This document shows positions 7,056 to 13,586 of a stretch of 18,746 nucleotides of DNA, one piece after another (the stretch's first letter is position 1; each line of letters begins with the position of its first letter). The notes under the pieces are model-generated. The model searched no databases. It was not told the DNA's origin and was given only the letters and a program-made list of their open reading frames with translations. The translations under genes and the position numbers were made by a program. The stretch lies in the NCBI GenBank assembly GCA_900769955.1, contig CAAGIP010000041.1, positions 1 through 18,746 of the forward strand, written 5' to 3'. Source of the stretch: Spirochaetia bacterium. Lineage in GTDB: Bacteria; Spirochaetota; Spirochaetia; Sphaerochaetales; Sphaerochaetaceae.

Positions 7056-7793
7056 ATGGAAGACATAAGAGAAATTCTGACCGGCGGACAGAGCTTCAGC
7101 TGGACGGATGAGGGTGACTGCTTTTCGGCAGTCCTCAATGAGAAGGTTTACAGGGTCACGTGTGCCGCTGACTTTGAGAAGGATGAGTTCCTCCGTGAGT
7201 ACTTTGACCTTTCCACAGACTATGTGAAGGCAAGGGAGATAATCAGGGGAAAGGATGAGCTGCTCTCTTCAGCAGTTGATAAGTTTCCTGACCTCAGGAT
7301 ACTGAGACAGGATCCCTGGGTTGCGCTCATCAGCTTCATACTGAGCCAGAATAACAACATAAAGCGCATCAAGGGGCTTTACGACACGATTTCGAGAAAC
7401 TACGGTCATGAGGTTGAACCCGGCTACTGGTCATTCCCGACCCCGGAAGAGTTCTCCCGTGCAACGCAGTCAGAGCTCAGGGACTTAAGGGTCGGCTTCA
7501 GGGACAGGTACCTTATCGATGCGATTGACAAGGCTTATCTGCTGGAAGGGATAAACGATCTTACCTATGAGGAAGCGGAGAAGAGGCTCATGACGATAAA
7601 GGGTGTCGGAAAGAAGGTCGCATCATGCATTCTTCTCTTCGGATGCCACCGCATGGAGGCCTTCCCCGTCGATGTGTGGATCAGGAAGGTCCTCGATACC
7701 TGCTATCCCGGAAAGGATCTTTCGTACTTCGAGCCTTATCCCGCACTCTGTCAGCAGTACCTCTTTTCCATGGCGAGATACATAAAGCTTTAG
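7056..7793 (+). CDS. ogg: 8-oxoguanine DNA glycosylase/AP lyase, Ogg1 type
   Basis: A 245-residue (from 7056) HhH-GPD DNA glycosylase that excises 8-oxoguanine and cleaves the abasic site. Near the N-terminus TGGQSFSW matches the Ogg1 (L)xGQ(S/A)FxW block; QDPWVALISFILSQNNN follows near residue 87. The helix-hairpin-helix is IKGVGKKVASCI, with catalytic Lys187, and the essential Asp is D206 in FPVDVWIRKV. Their 19-residue spacing equals that of human OGG1 (K249/D268). The ATG at 7056 has GAGGA five bases upstream; an ATG at 7050, two codons earlier, is possible but lacks a ribosome-binding site. The gene follows the EEP gene closely. Its stop interlocks with that of rex: TTAG at 7790-7793 carries both. 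Confidence 0.9.
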   Translation: MEDIREILTGGQSFSWTDEGDCFSAVLNEKVYRVTCAADFEKDEFLREYFDLSTDYVKAREIIRGKDELLSSAVDKFPDLRILRQDPWVALISFILSQNNNIKRIKGLYDTISRNYGHEVEPGYWSFPTPEEFSRATQSELRDLRVGFRDRYLIDAIDKAYLLEGINDLTYEEAEKRLMTIKGVGKKVASCILLFGCHRMEAFPVDVWIRKVLDTCYPGKDLSYFEPYPALCQQYLFSMARYIKL

Positions 7794-8431
7794 CGCCTGT
7801 CTTCTTTCGGGAACCTGAGCTCGTAGAAGATCTGCTCGAGCTCAAGGCCTATGTTTATATTGTGGACCACGGGCTGTGTCCCTGACGGCGTTGCCATCGG
7901 CTTCAGCGTTATCGGGGAGAAATTGAGGATCCCCGTGATTCCGCATTCAAGCAGGTGCATGTAGCATTCCTGGGCACTTGCCTCCGGAACGGTTATTATG
8001 GCCGCCTGAACATGGTGTACCCTGATGACCTCCTCAAGGCGTGAGAGAGGATAGACGGGAACCGGGTGTGACGCATCTGAGTATACGACGGGATCGCTGT
8101 CAAAGCCCGCAACTATCCTGATACCGTCGCTTTCAAATCCTGTGTAGTTCATCAGCGCCATTCCGATCCTTCCGCAGCCCACGATGATGATGTTCTGGGT
8201 ATCACCTTTTCCCAGAATGTCACCGATTCTGACAATCAGGTCCGATATCTCGTAGCCGCCCCTTTTCTGGCCATGTATTTCAAGCAGGGAAAAGTCCTTG
8301 CGGACGATTGCGGCCGATACCCCTGCTGCATCCGCAAGGTTATGTGCAAAAACTTTTTCCAACCCTATGGCCCTTAATCTGTTCAGGGCCCTGTAGTAAC
8401 GTGTAACACGTATGAGCATGTCATTATTCAT
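7790..8431 (-). CDS. rex: Redox-sensing transcriptional repressor Rex
   Basis: A 213-residue protein of the usual Rex length. The N-terminal winged helix spans about residues 5-75 (LADAAGVSAAIVRKDFSLL, then GQKRGGYE for the wing). A Rossmann NAD(H)-binding domain starts at IIIVGCGRIGMAL, about residues 81-93, and the C-terminal domain-swap helix is present (NINIGLELEQIFYEL). Rex dimers bind DNA when NADH/NAD+ is low and release it when NADH rises, usually controlling fermentation and NADH-consuming genes. It lies divergent from the hydrogenase operon, its likely target. The start has GAGGA seven bases upstream. A TTGACA at 8478-8483 (complement), 17 bp before TACGAT, could be its promoter and falls inside the repeated sequence described separately. 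Confidence 0.95.
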   Translation of the reverse strand: MNNDMLIRVTRYYRALNRLRAIGLEKVFAHNLADAAGVSAAIVRKDFSLLEIHGQKRGGYEISDLIVRIGDILGKGDTQNIIIVGCGRIGMALMNYTGFESDGIRIVAGFDSDPVVYSDASHPVPVYPLSRLEEVIRVHHVQAAIITVPEASAQECYMHLLECGITGILNFSPITLKPMATPSGTQPVVHNINIGLELEQIFYELRFPKEDRR

Positions 8432-8477
8432 GGTTTATCCTCTGATAATGTGATTATCGTAATAATAATGATGAATA

Positions 8478-8506
8478 TTGTCAAATATAGATATTTATTT
8501 GTCAAA
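8478..8506. promoter_or_regulatory. Two TTGTCAAA direct repeats 21 bp apart in the rex-hyd intergenic region (candidate operator)
   Basis: TTGTCAAA occurs at 8478-8485 and again at 8499-8506, a 21-bp period, so both copies face the same side of the helix. Between them lies an inverted repeat AAATAT-AG-ATATTT. Read on the minus strand each copy contains TTGACA; the copy proximal to rex may be its -35. Rex sites elsewhere look like TTGTTAA-N4-TTAACAA or TTGTGA-N6-TCACAA, so each copy resembles one Rex half-site, but no full canonical site is present. Repressor binding here could control both genes; this is inferred. Confidence 0.4.
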
Positions 8507-8534
8507 ATAATCAGGAAGCGTGTAGCATTGTCGT

Positions 8535-8563
8535 TTGAAAAAGTCAAGAAAATTGTATATGCT
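8535..8563 (+). promoter_or_regulatory. Candidate promoter of the hydrogenase operon
   Basis: TTGAAA (8535-8540) and TATGCT (8558-8563) are spaced 17 bp, with four or five matches each to consensus. The -10 overlaps a short inverted repeat, TATGC-N6-GCATA (8558-8573), which could be an operator or a hairpin in the leader. AGGAGG (8584-8589) then precedes the ATG at 8594. Confidence 0.4.
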
Positions 8564-8593
8564 TATTTGCATAAAGTATCCATAGGAGGAGTT

Positions 8594-9058
8594 ATGTCAC
8601 AGAGTTTGTTTTCTGATGATCTGCTTTCATTTATCGATGAGTGGAAAAACAAACCGGGCAATCTGATCATGGTACTTCACCGCGTTCAGTCGGAGATCGG
8701 CTATATCTCACGCGAGGCCGCGGATGAAGTATCACGTCTGCTCGATGTTCCGCTCGCAACGATCTGGGGAGTCGTTACGTTCTACCACTTCTTCAAGCTG
8801 AACAAGCCCGGAAAGTACAACATTCAGGTCTGTCTCGGTACTGCGTGCTATCTTAAGGGCGGTGATATGATCATCGATGAGCTTGCTCTGCAGAAGGGAC
8901 TCGAGGTGGATGGTCTTACCGAGGACGGAAAGTTCTCCCTTCAGGCAGTGCGCTGCGTAGGTTGCTGCGGACTTGCACCGGTCATGACGATCGGAGGTGA
9001 GGTCTTCGGCAAGGTCACAAAGAACCAGATTGCAGGTATTCTGGATAAATTTGAATGA
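8594..9058 (+). CDS. hydC: NADH-dependent [FeFe]-hydrogenase subunit HydC/HndA (NuoE-like, [2Fe-2S])
   Basis: A 154-residue thioredoxin-like [2Fe-2S] protein of the NuoE/HndA family, the smallest core subunit of trimeric bifurcating-type hydrogenases. Cys80 and Cys85 lie in VCLGTACYLKGG, and Cys121 and Cys125 in RCVGCCGLAP, the four cluster ligands. The N-terminal helical part (SEIGYISREAADEVSRLL, then WGVVTFYHFF) is typical. The frame runs upstream to 8450, but that extension is AT-rich and lacks homology; the ATG at 8594 has a perfect AGGAGG five bases away. It is the first gene of the operon. Its last codon region overlaps the next start (ATGA, 9055-9058), indicating coupled translation. 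Confidence 0.93.
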   Translation: MSQSLFSDDLLSFIDEWKNKPGNLIMVLHRVQSEIGYISREAADEVSRLLDVPLATIWGVVTFYHFFKLNKPGKYNIQVCLGTACYLKGGDMIIDELALQKGLEVDGLTEDGKFSLQAVRCVGCCGLAPVMTIGGEVFGKVTKNQIAGILDKFE

Positions 9059-9552
9059 GCCATCAGGGATCTGACTTTCTGATCGAGGCTGTAATGAACA
9101 GCATCGAGGCTTCAGCGGGAAAAATTGTGATAAAGTGCACCGTCCTTCCCGATTCCGTGTCATTTGACGTGGAAGATGACGGGGATGGAATAAAGTGCGG
9201 TGATGTGTTTGGTGAAGGTGTTTCCACCAAGGGAAACGGAAGGGGAAGAGGACTGTATCTTCTGAAGAAAACTGCCCTGGAGGCGGCAGTCATGAGTAAT
9301 GGAGAAGGAACTTGTCTTTCCATGAGACTTGCAAAAGAGGACCTGGGTCTTCTTTCGGACGTCCTTCCGATTATCTTCACACATGCCGATGACGGGGTGG
9401 CGGTCACATTTACCATGAGGCGGGGTAACGAGGTCTTCACGCTTGATTCCGATGAACTTAAAAAGGAATTCGGAGTTCTTTCAAGGGTGAGCTCGATTGC
9501 TGAAATCAGAAAAAGATCCTCTCAGGCGGATGAATTAATCAAGGAGTCTTAA
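9055..9552 (+). CDS. GHKL (HATPase_c) ATP-binding domain protein within the hydrogenase operon
   Basis: A 165-residue protein with a GHKL ATPase fold: N-box FLIEAVMNSIEA (E11, N15), G1 box DDGDGI (41-46) and a glycine-rich lid with G2 (GNGRGRGLYLL). It lacks the HisKA dimerisation helix and phosphoacceptor His of sensor kinases. The C-terminal 80 residues (FTHADDGVAVTFTMRRG... and a charged tail) match nothing I recognise and include no Cys cluster. It starts in the ATGA overlap with hydC, and the next gene begins directly after its stop, so it is an integral operon member. Similar ATP-binding genes occur, from memory, in other hydABC/hnd loci, where their role is unclear; an anti-sigma-like or assembly-related function is only a guess. 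Confidence 0.8.
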   Translation: MSHQGSDFLIEAVMNSIEASAGKIVIKCTVLPDSVSFDVEDDGDGIKCGDVFGEGVSTKGNGRGRGLYLLKKTALEAAVMSNGEGTCLSMRLAKEDLGLLSDVLPIIFTHADDGVAVTFTMRRGNEVFTLDSDELKKEFGVLSRVSSIAEIRKRSSQADELIKES

Positions 9553-9927
9553 ATGGCAAAGCTGTCATTAGAGGAATTAAGGAATTTCCGTGAGAACGAG
9601 AGCGTCAGGCTCAGAAAACGCAGTATCCACGGAAGGGATGTCCATGTGGTTGTATGCATGGGCACATGCGGCATTAAGGCCGGTGCCAAGATCGTGCTCA
9701 ACACCATTGTCGATGAGCTCGAGGCAAAGGGACTGGATAATGTAATCGTGACACAGGCCGGATGTGCCGGGTCCTGTGCGGATGAACCGATCGTGGAGGT
9801 ACATACACCTGCACTCGGTTCCGTCGCTTACGGAAAGGTTGATCAGAAGACCGCGGTGAGAATCGTTGATGAGCACATCATCGGCGGTCAGATCCTTTCT
9901 GATCACAGAATAGAACTGGAGGTCTGA
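9553..9927 (+). CDS. hndB: Small thioredoxin-like [2Fe-2S] ferredoxin, HndB-like
   Basis: A 124-residue protein with the Cys pattern of thioredoxin-like [2Fe-2S] ferredoxins: C35 and C39 in VCMGTCGIKAGA, C71 and C75 in AGCAGSCADEP, followed by PIVEV and a typical C-terminal part. In Desulfovibrio-type NADP-reducing hydrogenases the HndB subunit has this form and occupies the same gene position between the NuoE- and NuoF-like subunits. It presumably passes electrons or stabilises the complex. The start is supported by AAGGAG six bases upstream, and the previous stop codon directly abuts its ATG. hydB begins one base after its stop. Confidence 0.88.
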   Translation: MAKLSLEELRNFRENESVRLRKRSIHGRDVHVVVCMGTCGIKAGAKIVLNTIVDELEAKGLDNVIVTQAGCAGSCADEPIVEVHTPALGSVAYGKVDQKTAVRIVDEHIIGGQILSDHRIELEV

Positions 9928-9928
9928 A

Positions 9929-11716
9929 ATGGGATTTAAGAATTACATCTTTGTCTGCGGCGGTACCGCATGTGAGTCCTCACGTTCCGACCAGATCTAT
10001 AAGAACCTGGTTGAGGAAGCCAGGAGTCAGGGCGTCGGTGACCAGGTACAGGTAATCAAGACAGGCTGTTTCGGCTTCTGTGAGCAGGGCCCGATCGTAA
10101 AGGTCCTTCCTGAGGATTCCTTCTACGTCCAGGTTAAGCCTGAGGATGCAGGGGAAATCATCTCGGAGCACGTCATCAAGGGACGTGAAGTTACCCGTCT
10201 TTTATACAATAAGACACCCAAAAAGCCGCTTGAGGAAGTAGAGGATATCGGGTTTTACAAAAAACAGCTCCGTGTCGTCTTAAGAAACTGCGGCGTCATC
10301 GATCCCGAGAACATCGATGATTACATTGCCAATGACGGATATGTGGCGCTTGAGAGGGCTCTCTTCGAGCTTACTCCCGACCAGATCATCGATGAAGTCA
10401 AGGCTTCAGGTCTCAGGGGCCGCGGCGGCGCAGGCTTCCCGACCTGGATGAAGTGGAACTTCACCAAGCAGGCCGAAGGCGATGTCAAGTACGTCGTATG
10501 TAATGCAGATGAGGGAGACCCCGGTGCATACATGGACAGATCGACACTTGAGGGTGATCCGCACTCCGTGCTTGAGGCCATGACGATCTGCGGTAAGGCA
10601 ATCGGTGCCCATCAGGGTTACATCTACATCAGGGCAGAGTATCCCCTTGCCATCCACCGTCTTGAAATCGCGATGAAGCAGGCACGCGAATACGGTCTGC
10701 TCGGTAAGGACATCCTCGGTTCCGGATTTGACTATGACATCGAGATACGTCTCGGTGCGGGTGCATTCGTCTGCGGTGAGGAAACAGCACTGCTCCAGTC
10801 AATCGAAGGACACAGGGGCATGCCTCTTCCCCGTCCGCCATTCCCTGCGGTAAAGGGTCTCTGGGGGAAACCGACCGTCATCAACAACGTTGAGACCTGG
10901 GCAAACATTCCCGTCATCATCGCAAAGGGCGGAGATGAGTTCGCAAAGGTCGGTACGGCTGACAGCCGCGGTACAAAGGTATTCGCACTCACCGGTAAGG
11001 TCAGGAACTCAGGTCTTGTCGAGGTCCCGATGGGCACCACGCTGCGTGAGATCGTCTTTGACATCGGCGGCGGAATCGCGAACGGCAGGAAGTTCAAGGC
11101 CGTACAGACAGGCGGTCCCTCAGGCGGTGTCATAACAGAGGAAAACCTCGATACTCCGATCGATTTCGGCGGTCTTCAGAGAATCGGTTCGATGATGGGT
11201 TCCGGCGGCATGATCGTAATGGATGAGGATGACTGTATCGTTGACGTTGCAAAATTCTATCTCAACTTCACGGTAGATGAATCATGCGGCAAGTGTTTCC
11301 CATGCCGTATCGGTGGAAAGAGCCTTTACAACATTCTGGAGAAGATCACTCTCGGAAACGGTACCGAGGAGGATATTGCCCAGCTTAAGCAGATTTCGCT
11401 TGCAATGCAGAAGGGCTCCCTCTGCGCACTCGGACAGACAGCTCCCAACCCCGTCCTTTCGACACTCAGGTACTTCCCTGAGGAGTATGAGGCACATATT
11501 AAGGAAAAGAGATGTCCTTCCGGAAAGTGCAAGAAGCTCATCAGGTACACGATCAATCCCCAGAAGTGTATCGGCTGTACGGCATGTTCAAGAAAATGTC
11601 CCGTCGGTGCGATAACGGGTGAGCTTAAGAAGACTCATTCCATCAACACGAATGTGTGTATCAAGTGCGGTGTCTGTAAGCAGGCATGTAAATTCGGCGC
11701 AGTCAGCATAGAGTAA
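9929..11716 (+). CDS. hydB: NADH-dependent [FeFe]-hydrogenase subunit HydB/HndC (NuoF-like, FMN and Fe-S)
   Basis: A 595-residue NuoF-type subunit, the expected size of HydB. The N-terminal thioredoxin-like [2Fe-2S] domain has C10 and C15 plus TGCFGFCEQGP. The FMN/NADH domain shows RGRGGAGFPTW (from residue 163), CNADEGDPGAYMDR and GAGAFVCGEETALLQSIEG. The N3-type [4Fe-4S] site is SCGKCFPC (452-459) plus a Cys near GSLCALGQ. Two ferredoxin [4Fe-4S] clusters close the protein (CIGCTACSRKCPVG, CIKCGVCKQACKFG, about 540-595). HydB carries the flavin site where NADH is oxidised and, in bifurcating enzymes, where electrons split or join between NAD and ferredoxin. The start has GGAGG six bases upstream. 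Confidence 0.95.
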   Translation: MGFKNYIFVCGGTACESSRSDQIYKNLVEEARSQGVGDQVQVIKTGCFGFCEQGPIVKVLPEDSFYVQVKPEDAGEIISEHVIKGREVTRLLYNKTPKKPLEEVEDIGFYKKQLRVVLRNCGVIDPENIDDYIANDGYVALERALFELTPDQIIDEVKASGLRGRGGAGFPTWMKWNFTKQAEGDVKYVVCNADEGDPGAYMDRSTLEGDPHSVLEAMTICGKAIGAHQGYIYIRAEYPLAIHRLEIAMKQAREYGLLGKDILGSGFDYDIEIRLGAGAFVCGEETALLQSIEGHRGMPLPRPPFPAVKGLWGKPTVINNVETWANIPVIIAKGGDEFAKVGTADSRGTKVFALTGKVRNSGLVEVPMGTTLREIVFDIGGGIANGRKFKAVQTGGPSGGVITEENLDTPIDFGGLQRIGSMMGSGGMIVMDEDDCIVDVAKFYLNFTVDESCGKCFPCRIGGKSLYNILEKITLGNGTEEDIAQLKQISLAMQKGSLCALGQTAPNPVLSTLRYFPEEYEAHIKEKRCPSGKCKKLIRYTINPQKCIGCTACSRKCPVGAITGELKKTHSINTNVCIKCGVCKQACKFGAVSIE

Positions 11717-11729
11717 AGGAGGGCAGATT

Positions 11730-13478
11730 ATGGCTATTCATCTTACAGTACAGGGTGTGGAGGTTACTGTCGAAGAGGGCGCAACCGTCCTTGAGGCGGC
11801 AAAAAAAGCCGGGATCAGGATCCCGACTCTCTGCTACCATCCCGATCTTAAGCCCTTCGGCTCCTGCGGACTGTGTGTCTGCAAGCAGGAAGGAAGTGCG
11901 AAGATCATCCGCGCATGTTCCGCTCCCGCAGCGGAGGGCATGAAGATCATCACGCATGACAATGAGCTCTTCGAGGTCAGAAAGACGATCCTTGAGCTGA
12001 TCATGTCAACTCATCCCGCATCATGTCTCACCTGCGTGAGGAACAATAAGTGCGAGCTGCAGAAGCTCTGCGTCGAGTACGGAATCAGGGAGCAGCCCTT
12101 TGAGGAAAGAATCCCCGAGCTTCCTAAGGATAAATCAACGGGAACAATCGTCCTCGATCCTTCCAAGTGCATAAAGTGCGGACGCTGCGTGCAGGTCTGT
12201 CAGAGCCTTCAGGGCGTATATGCGCTCGAGTTCATCGGAAGGGGAGACTCAACACTGATGACTCCCGCTGCAGGACTTCCCTTAAACGACAGCCCGTGCA
12301 TCAAGTGCGGTCAGTGCGCAACTCACTGTCCCGTCGGTGCCATCTATGAGCTTGATGAGGGACAGAAGTTCCTCGATGCCGCGTGTGACGGGGAAAAGGT
12401 CGTTGCAGTGCAGATGGCTCCCGCAGTGCGTGTCGCACTCGGTGAGGAGTTCGGCTATAAGGCAGGTGAGATCACGACAGGAAAGATCTACACCGCGCTC
12501 AGGCGTCTGGGAGCTGACTACGTCTTCGATACCAACTTCGGTGCTGACATGACAATCATGGAAGAGGGCTCCGAGCTTGTTGAAAGAATCGGCAGCGGCG
12601 GTGTTCTTCCCCAGCTCACATCGTGCTGTCCCGGCTGGATCGAGTATGTGACCAAGTACTATCCCGATCTCATCGAGAACCTTTCAACCGCGAAATCCCC
12701 GATGATGATGCAGGGTGTCATCACCAAGACATACTGGGCAGAGAAGAAGGGCATTGATCCTGCAAAGGTATACTCTGTTGCAATCATGCCGTGTACTGCA
12801 AAGAAGATCGAGATTAAGCGTGATGAACACATGAAGTCATCGGGCTACGATGATGTCGATTTGGTGCTCACGACCCGCGAGCTTGCCAGAATCATCCGCC
12901 AGAGAGGAATTGATTTCTCATCACTTCCCGAAAGTGATGTGGACAGCCCGATCGGCGAATACTCCGGAGCCGCAACGATCTTCGGTGTCACCGGCGGTGT
13001 AATGGAGGCTGCGATCAGGACCGCATACAACGCGATCACCGGTAAGGATCTTTCGGACCCCGATATCATGACGGTACGCGGACGCGGCGAGTTCAGGCAC
13101 GGTGCGATCGACGTGGACGGTAAGACCACGCTTCGTTTCGGAGTCGTTCACGGTATGGCAAACGGCAAGGAAGTCCTTGATGAGATCAGGGCAGCCAAGG
13201 CCAGGGGCGAAAGGGCTCCCTATGAATTCATCGAGTTCATGGCATGCCGCGGCGGCTGTATCGCAGGCGGCGGTCAGCCCCTCGGAACGGACGATGAGGT
13301 CAGAAGCAGGAGAACAAGCGGTTCCTACACCGATGACAGGAACTGTGTGAAGAGATGCTCTCACCAGAATCCTTCCGTTCAGAAGGCTTATGAGGAGTTC
13401 TTCACAAAGCCGCTTTCTGAAAAGGCACATCACCTGCTTCATACCGAATATGAACAGGTTCCTGTTTACAAGGCCTGA
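11730..13478 (+). CDS. hydA: [FeFe]-hydrogenase catalytic subunit HydA/HndD
   Basis: A 582-residue [FeFe]-hydrogenase that makes or uses H2 at the H-cluster. In order: an N-terminal [2Fe-2S] domain (PTLCYHPD, SCGLCVC), a His/Cys-ligated [4Fe-4S] segment (HPASCLTC...KCELQKLC), two ferredoxin [4Fe-4S] clusters (CIKCGRCVQVC, CIKCGQCATHCPVG), and H-cluster motifs L1 TSCCPGW (297-303), L2 MPCTAKK (353-359) and L3 MACRGGC (504-510). All key Cys residues are present. The domain order and company of NuoE/NuoF-like genes fit the trimeric group A3. A C-terminal extra [2Fe-2S] domain, as in Thermotoga HydA, is absent. AGGAGGG precedes the ATG. The HydE, HydF and HydG maturases needed for activity are not in this window. 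Two hairpins follow the stop. Confidence 0.97.
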   Translation: MAIHLTVQGVEVTVEEGATVLEAAKKAGIRIPTLCYHPDLKPFGSCGLCVCKQEGSAKIIRACSAPAAEGMKIITHDNELFEVRKTILELIMSTHPASCLTCVRNNKCELQKLCVEYGIREQPFEERIPELPKDKSTGTIVLDPSKCIKCGRCVQVCQSLQGVYALEFIGRGDSTLMTPAAGLPLNDSPCIKCGQCATHCPVGAIYELDEGQKFLDAACDGEKVVAVQMAPAVRVALGEEFGYKAGEITTGKIYTALRRLGADYVFDTNFGADMTIMEEGSELVERIGSGGVLPQLTSCCPGWIEYVTKYYPDLIENLSTAKSPMMMQGVITKTYWAEKKGIDPAKVYSVAIMPCTAKKIEIKRDEHMKSSGYDDVDLVLTTRELARIIRQRGIDFSSLPESDVDSPIGEYSGAATIFGVTGGVMEAAIRTAYNAITGKDLSDPDIMTVRGRGEFRHGAIDVDGKTTLRFGVVHGMANGKEVLDEIRAAKARGERAPYEFIEFMACRGGCIAGGGQPLGTDDEVRSRRTSGSYTDDRNCVKRCSHQNPSVQKAYEEFFTKPLSEKAHHLLHTEYEQVPVYKA

Positions 13479-13486
13479 TGATCATG

Positions 13487-13518
13487 AACACCTCCGGATG
13501 TGAAAGCCCGGAGGTGTT
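13487..13518 (+). terminator. Terminator-like hairpin after hydA
   Basis: AACACCTCCGG (13487-13497) and CCGGAGGTGTT (13508-13518) form a perfect 11-bp stem with a 10-base loop, nine bases after the hydA stop. A true T-run is lacking (TACTATAATAAA follows), so it may act as a terminator or an RNA-stabilising 3' hairpin. Confidence 0.65.
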
Positions 13519-13530
13519 TACTATAATAAA

Positions 13531-13558
13531 GCCTCCCGGAGAGGGAGCTCCGGAAGGC
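13531..13558 (-). terminator. Hairpin terminator of the 679-aa lipoprotein gene
   Basis: GCCT-C-CCGGAG and CTCCGG-A-AGGC form a stem of ten pairs with one C/A mismatch and a six-base loop. Read on the minus strand it lies downstream of the lipoprotein gene and is followed by TTTATTATAG. Its core, CCGGAG, is shared with the neighbouring hairpin. Confidence 0.6.
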
Positions 13559-13586
13559 AGGGGAAAGGGGAATTAATGGATGACTG

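Noticed and set aside
8450..8593. N-terminal extension of hydC by 48 codons
   Set aside because: It is AT-rich, covers the promoter region and is not part of the NuoE-like family; the ATG at 8594 has AGGAGG.
8432..8593. Canonical Rex operator
   Set aside because: Neither TTGTTAA-N4-TTAACAA nor TTGTGA-N6-TCACAA is present in full; only repeated half-site-like TTGTCAAA was found and is reported separately.
12921..13442. 173-codon minus-strand frame opposite hydA
   Set aside because: A shadow of a well-supported hydrogenase gene; its composition follows the opposite codons.
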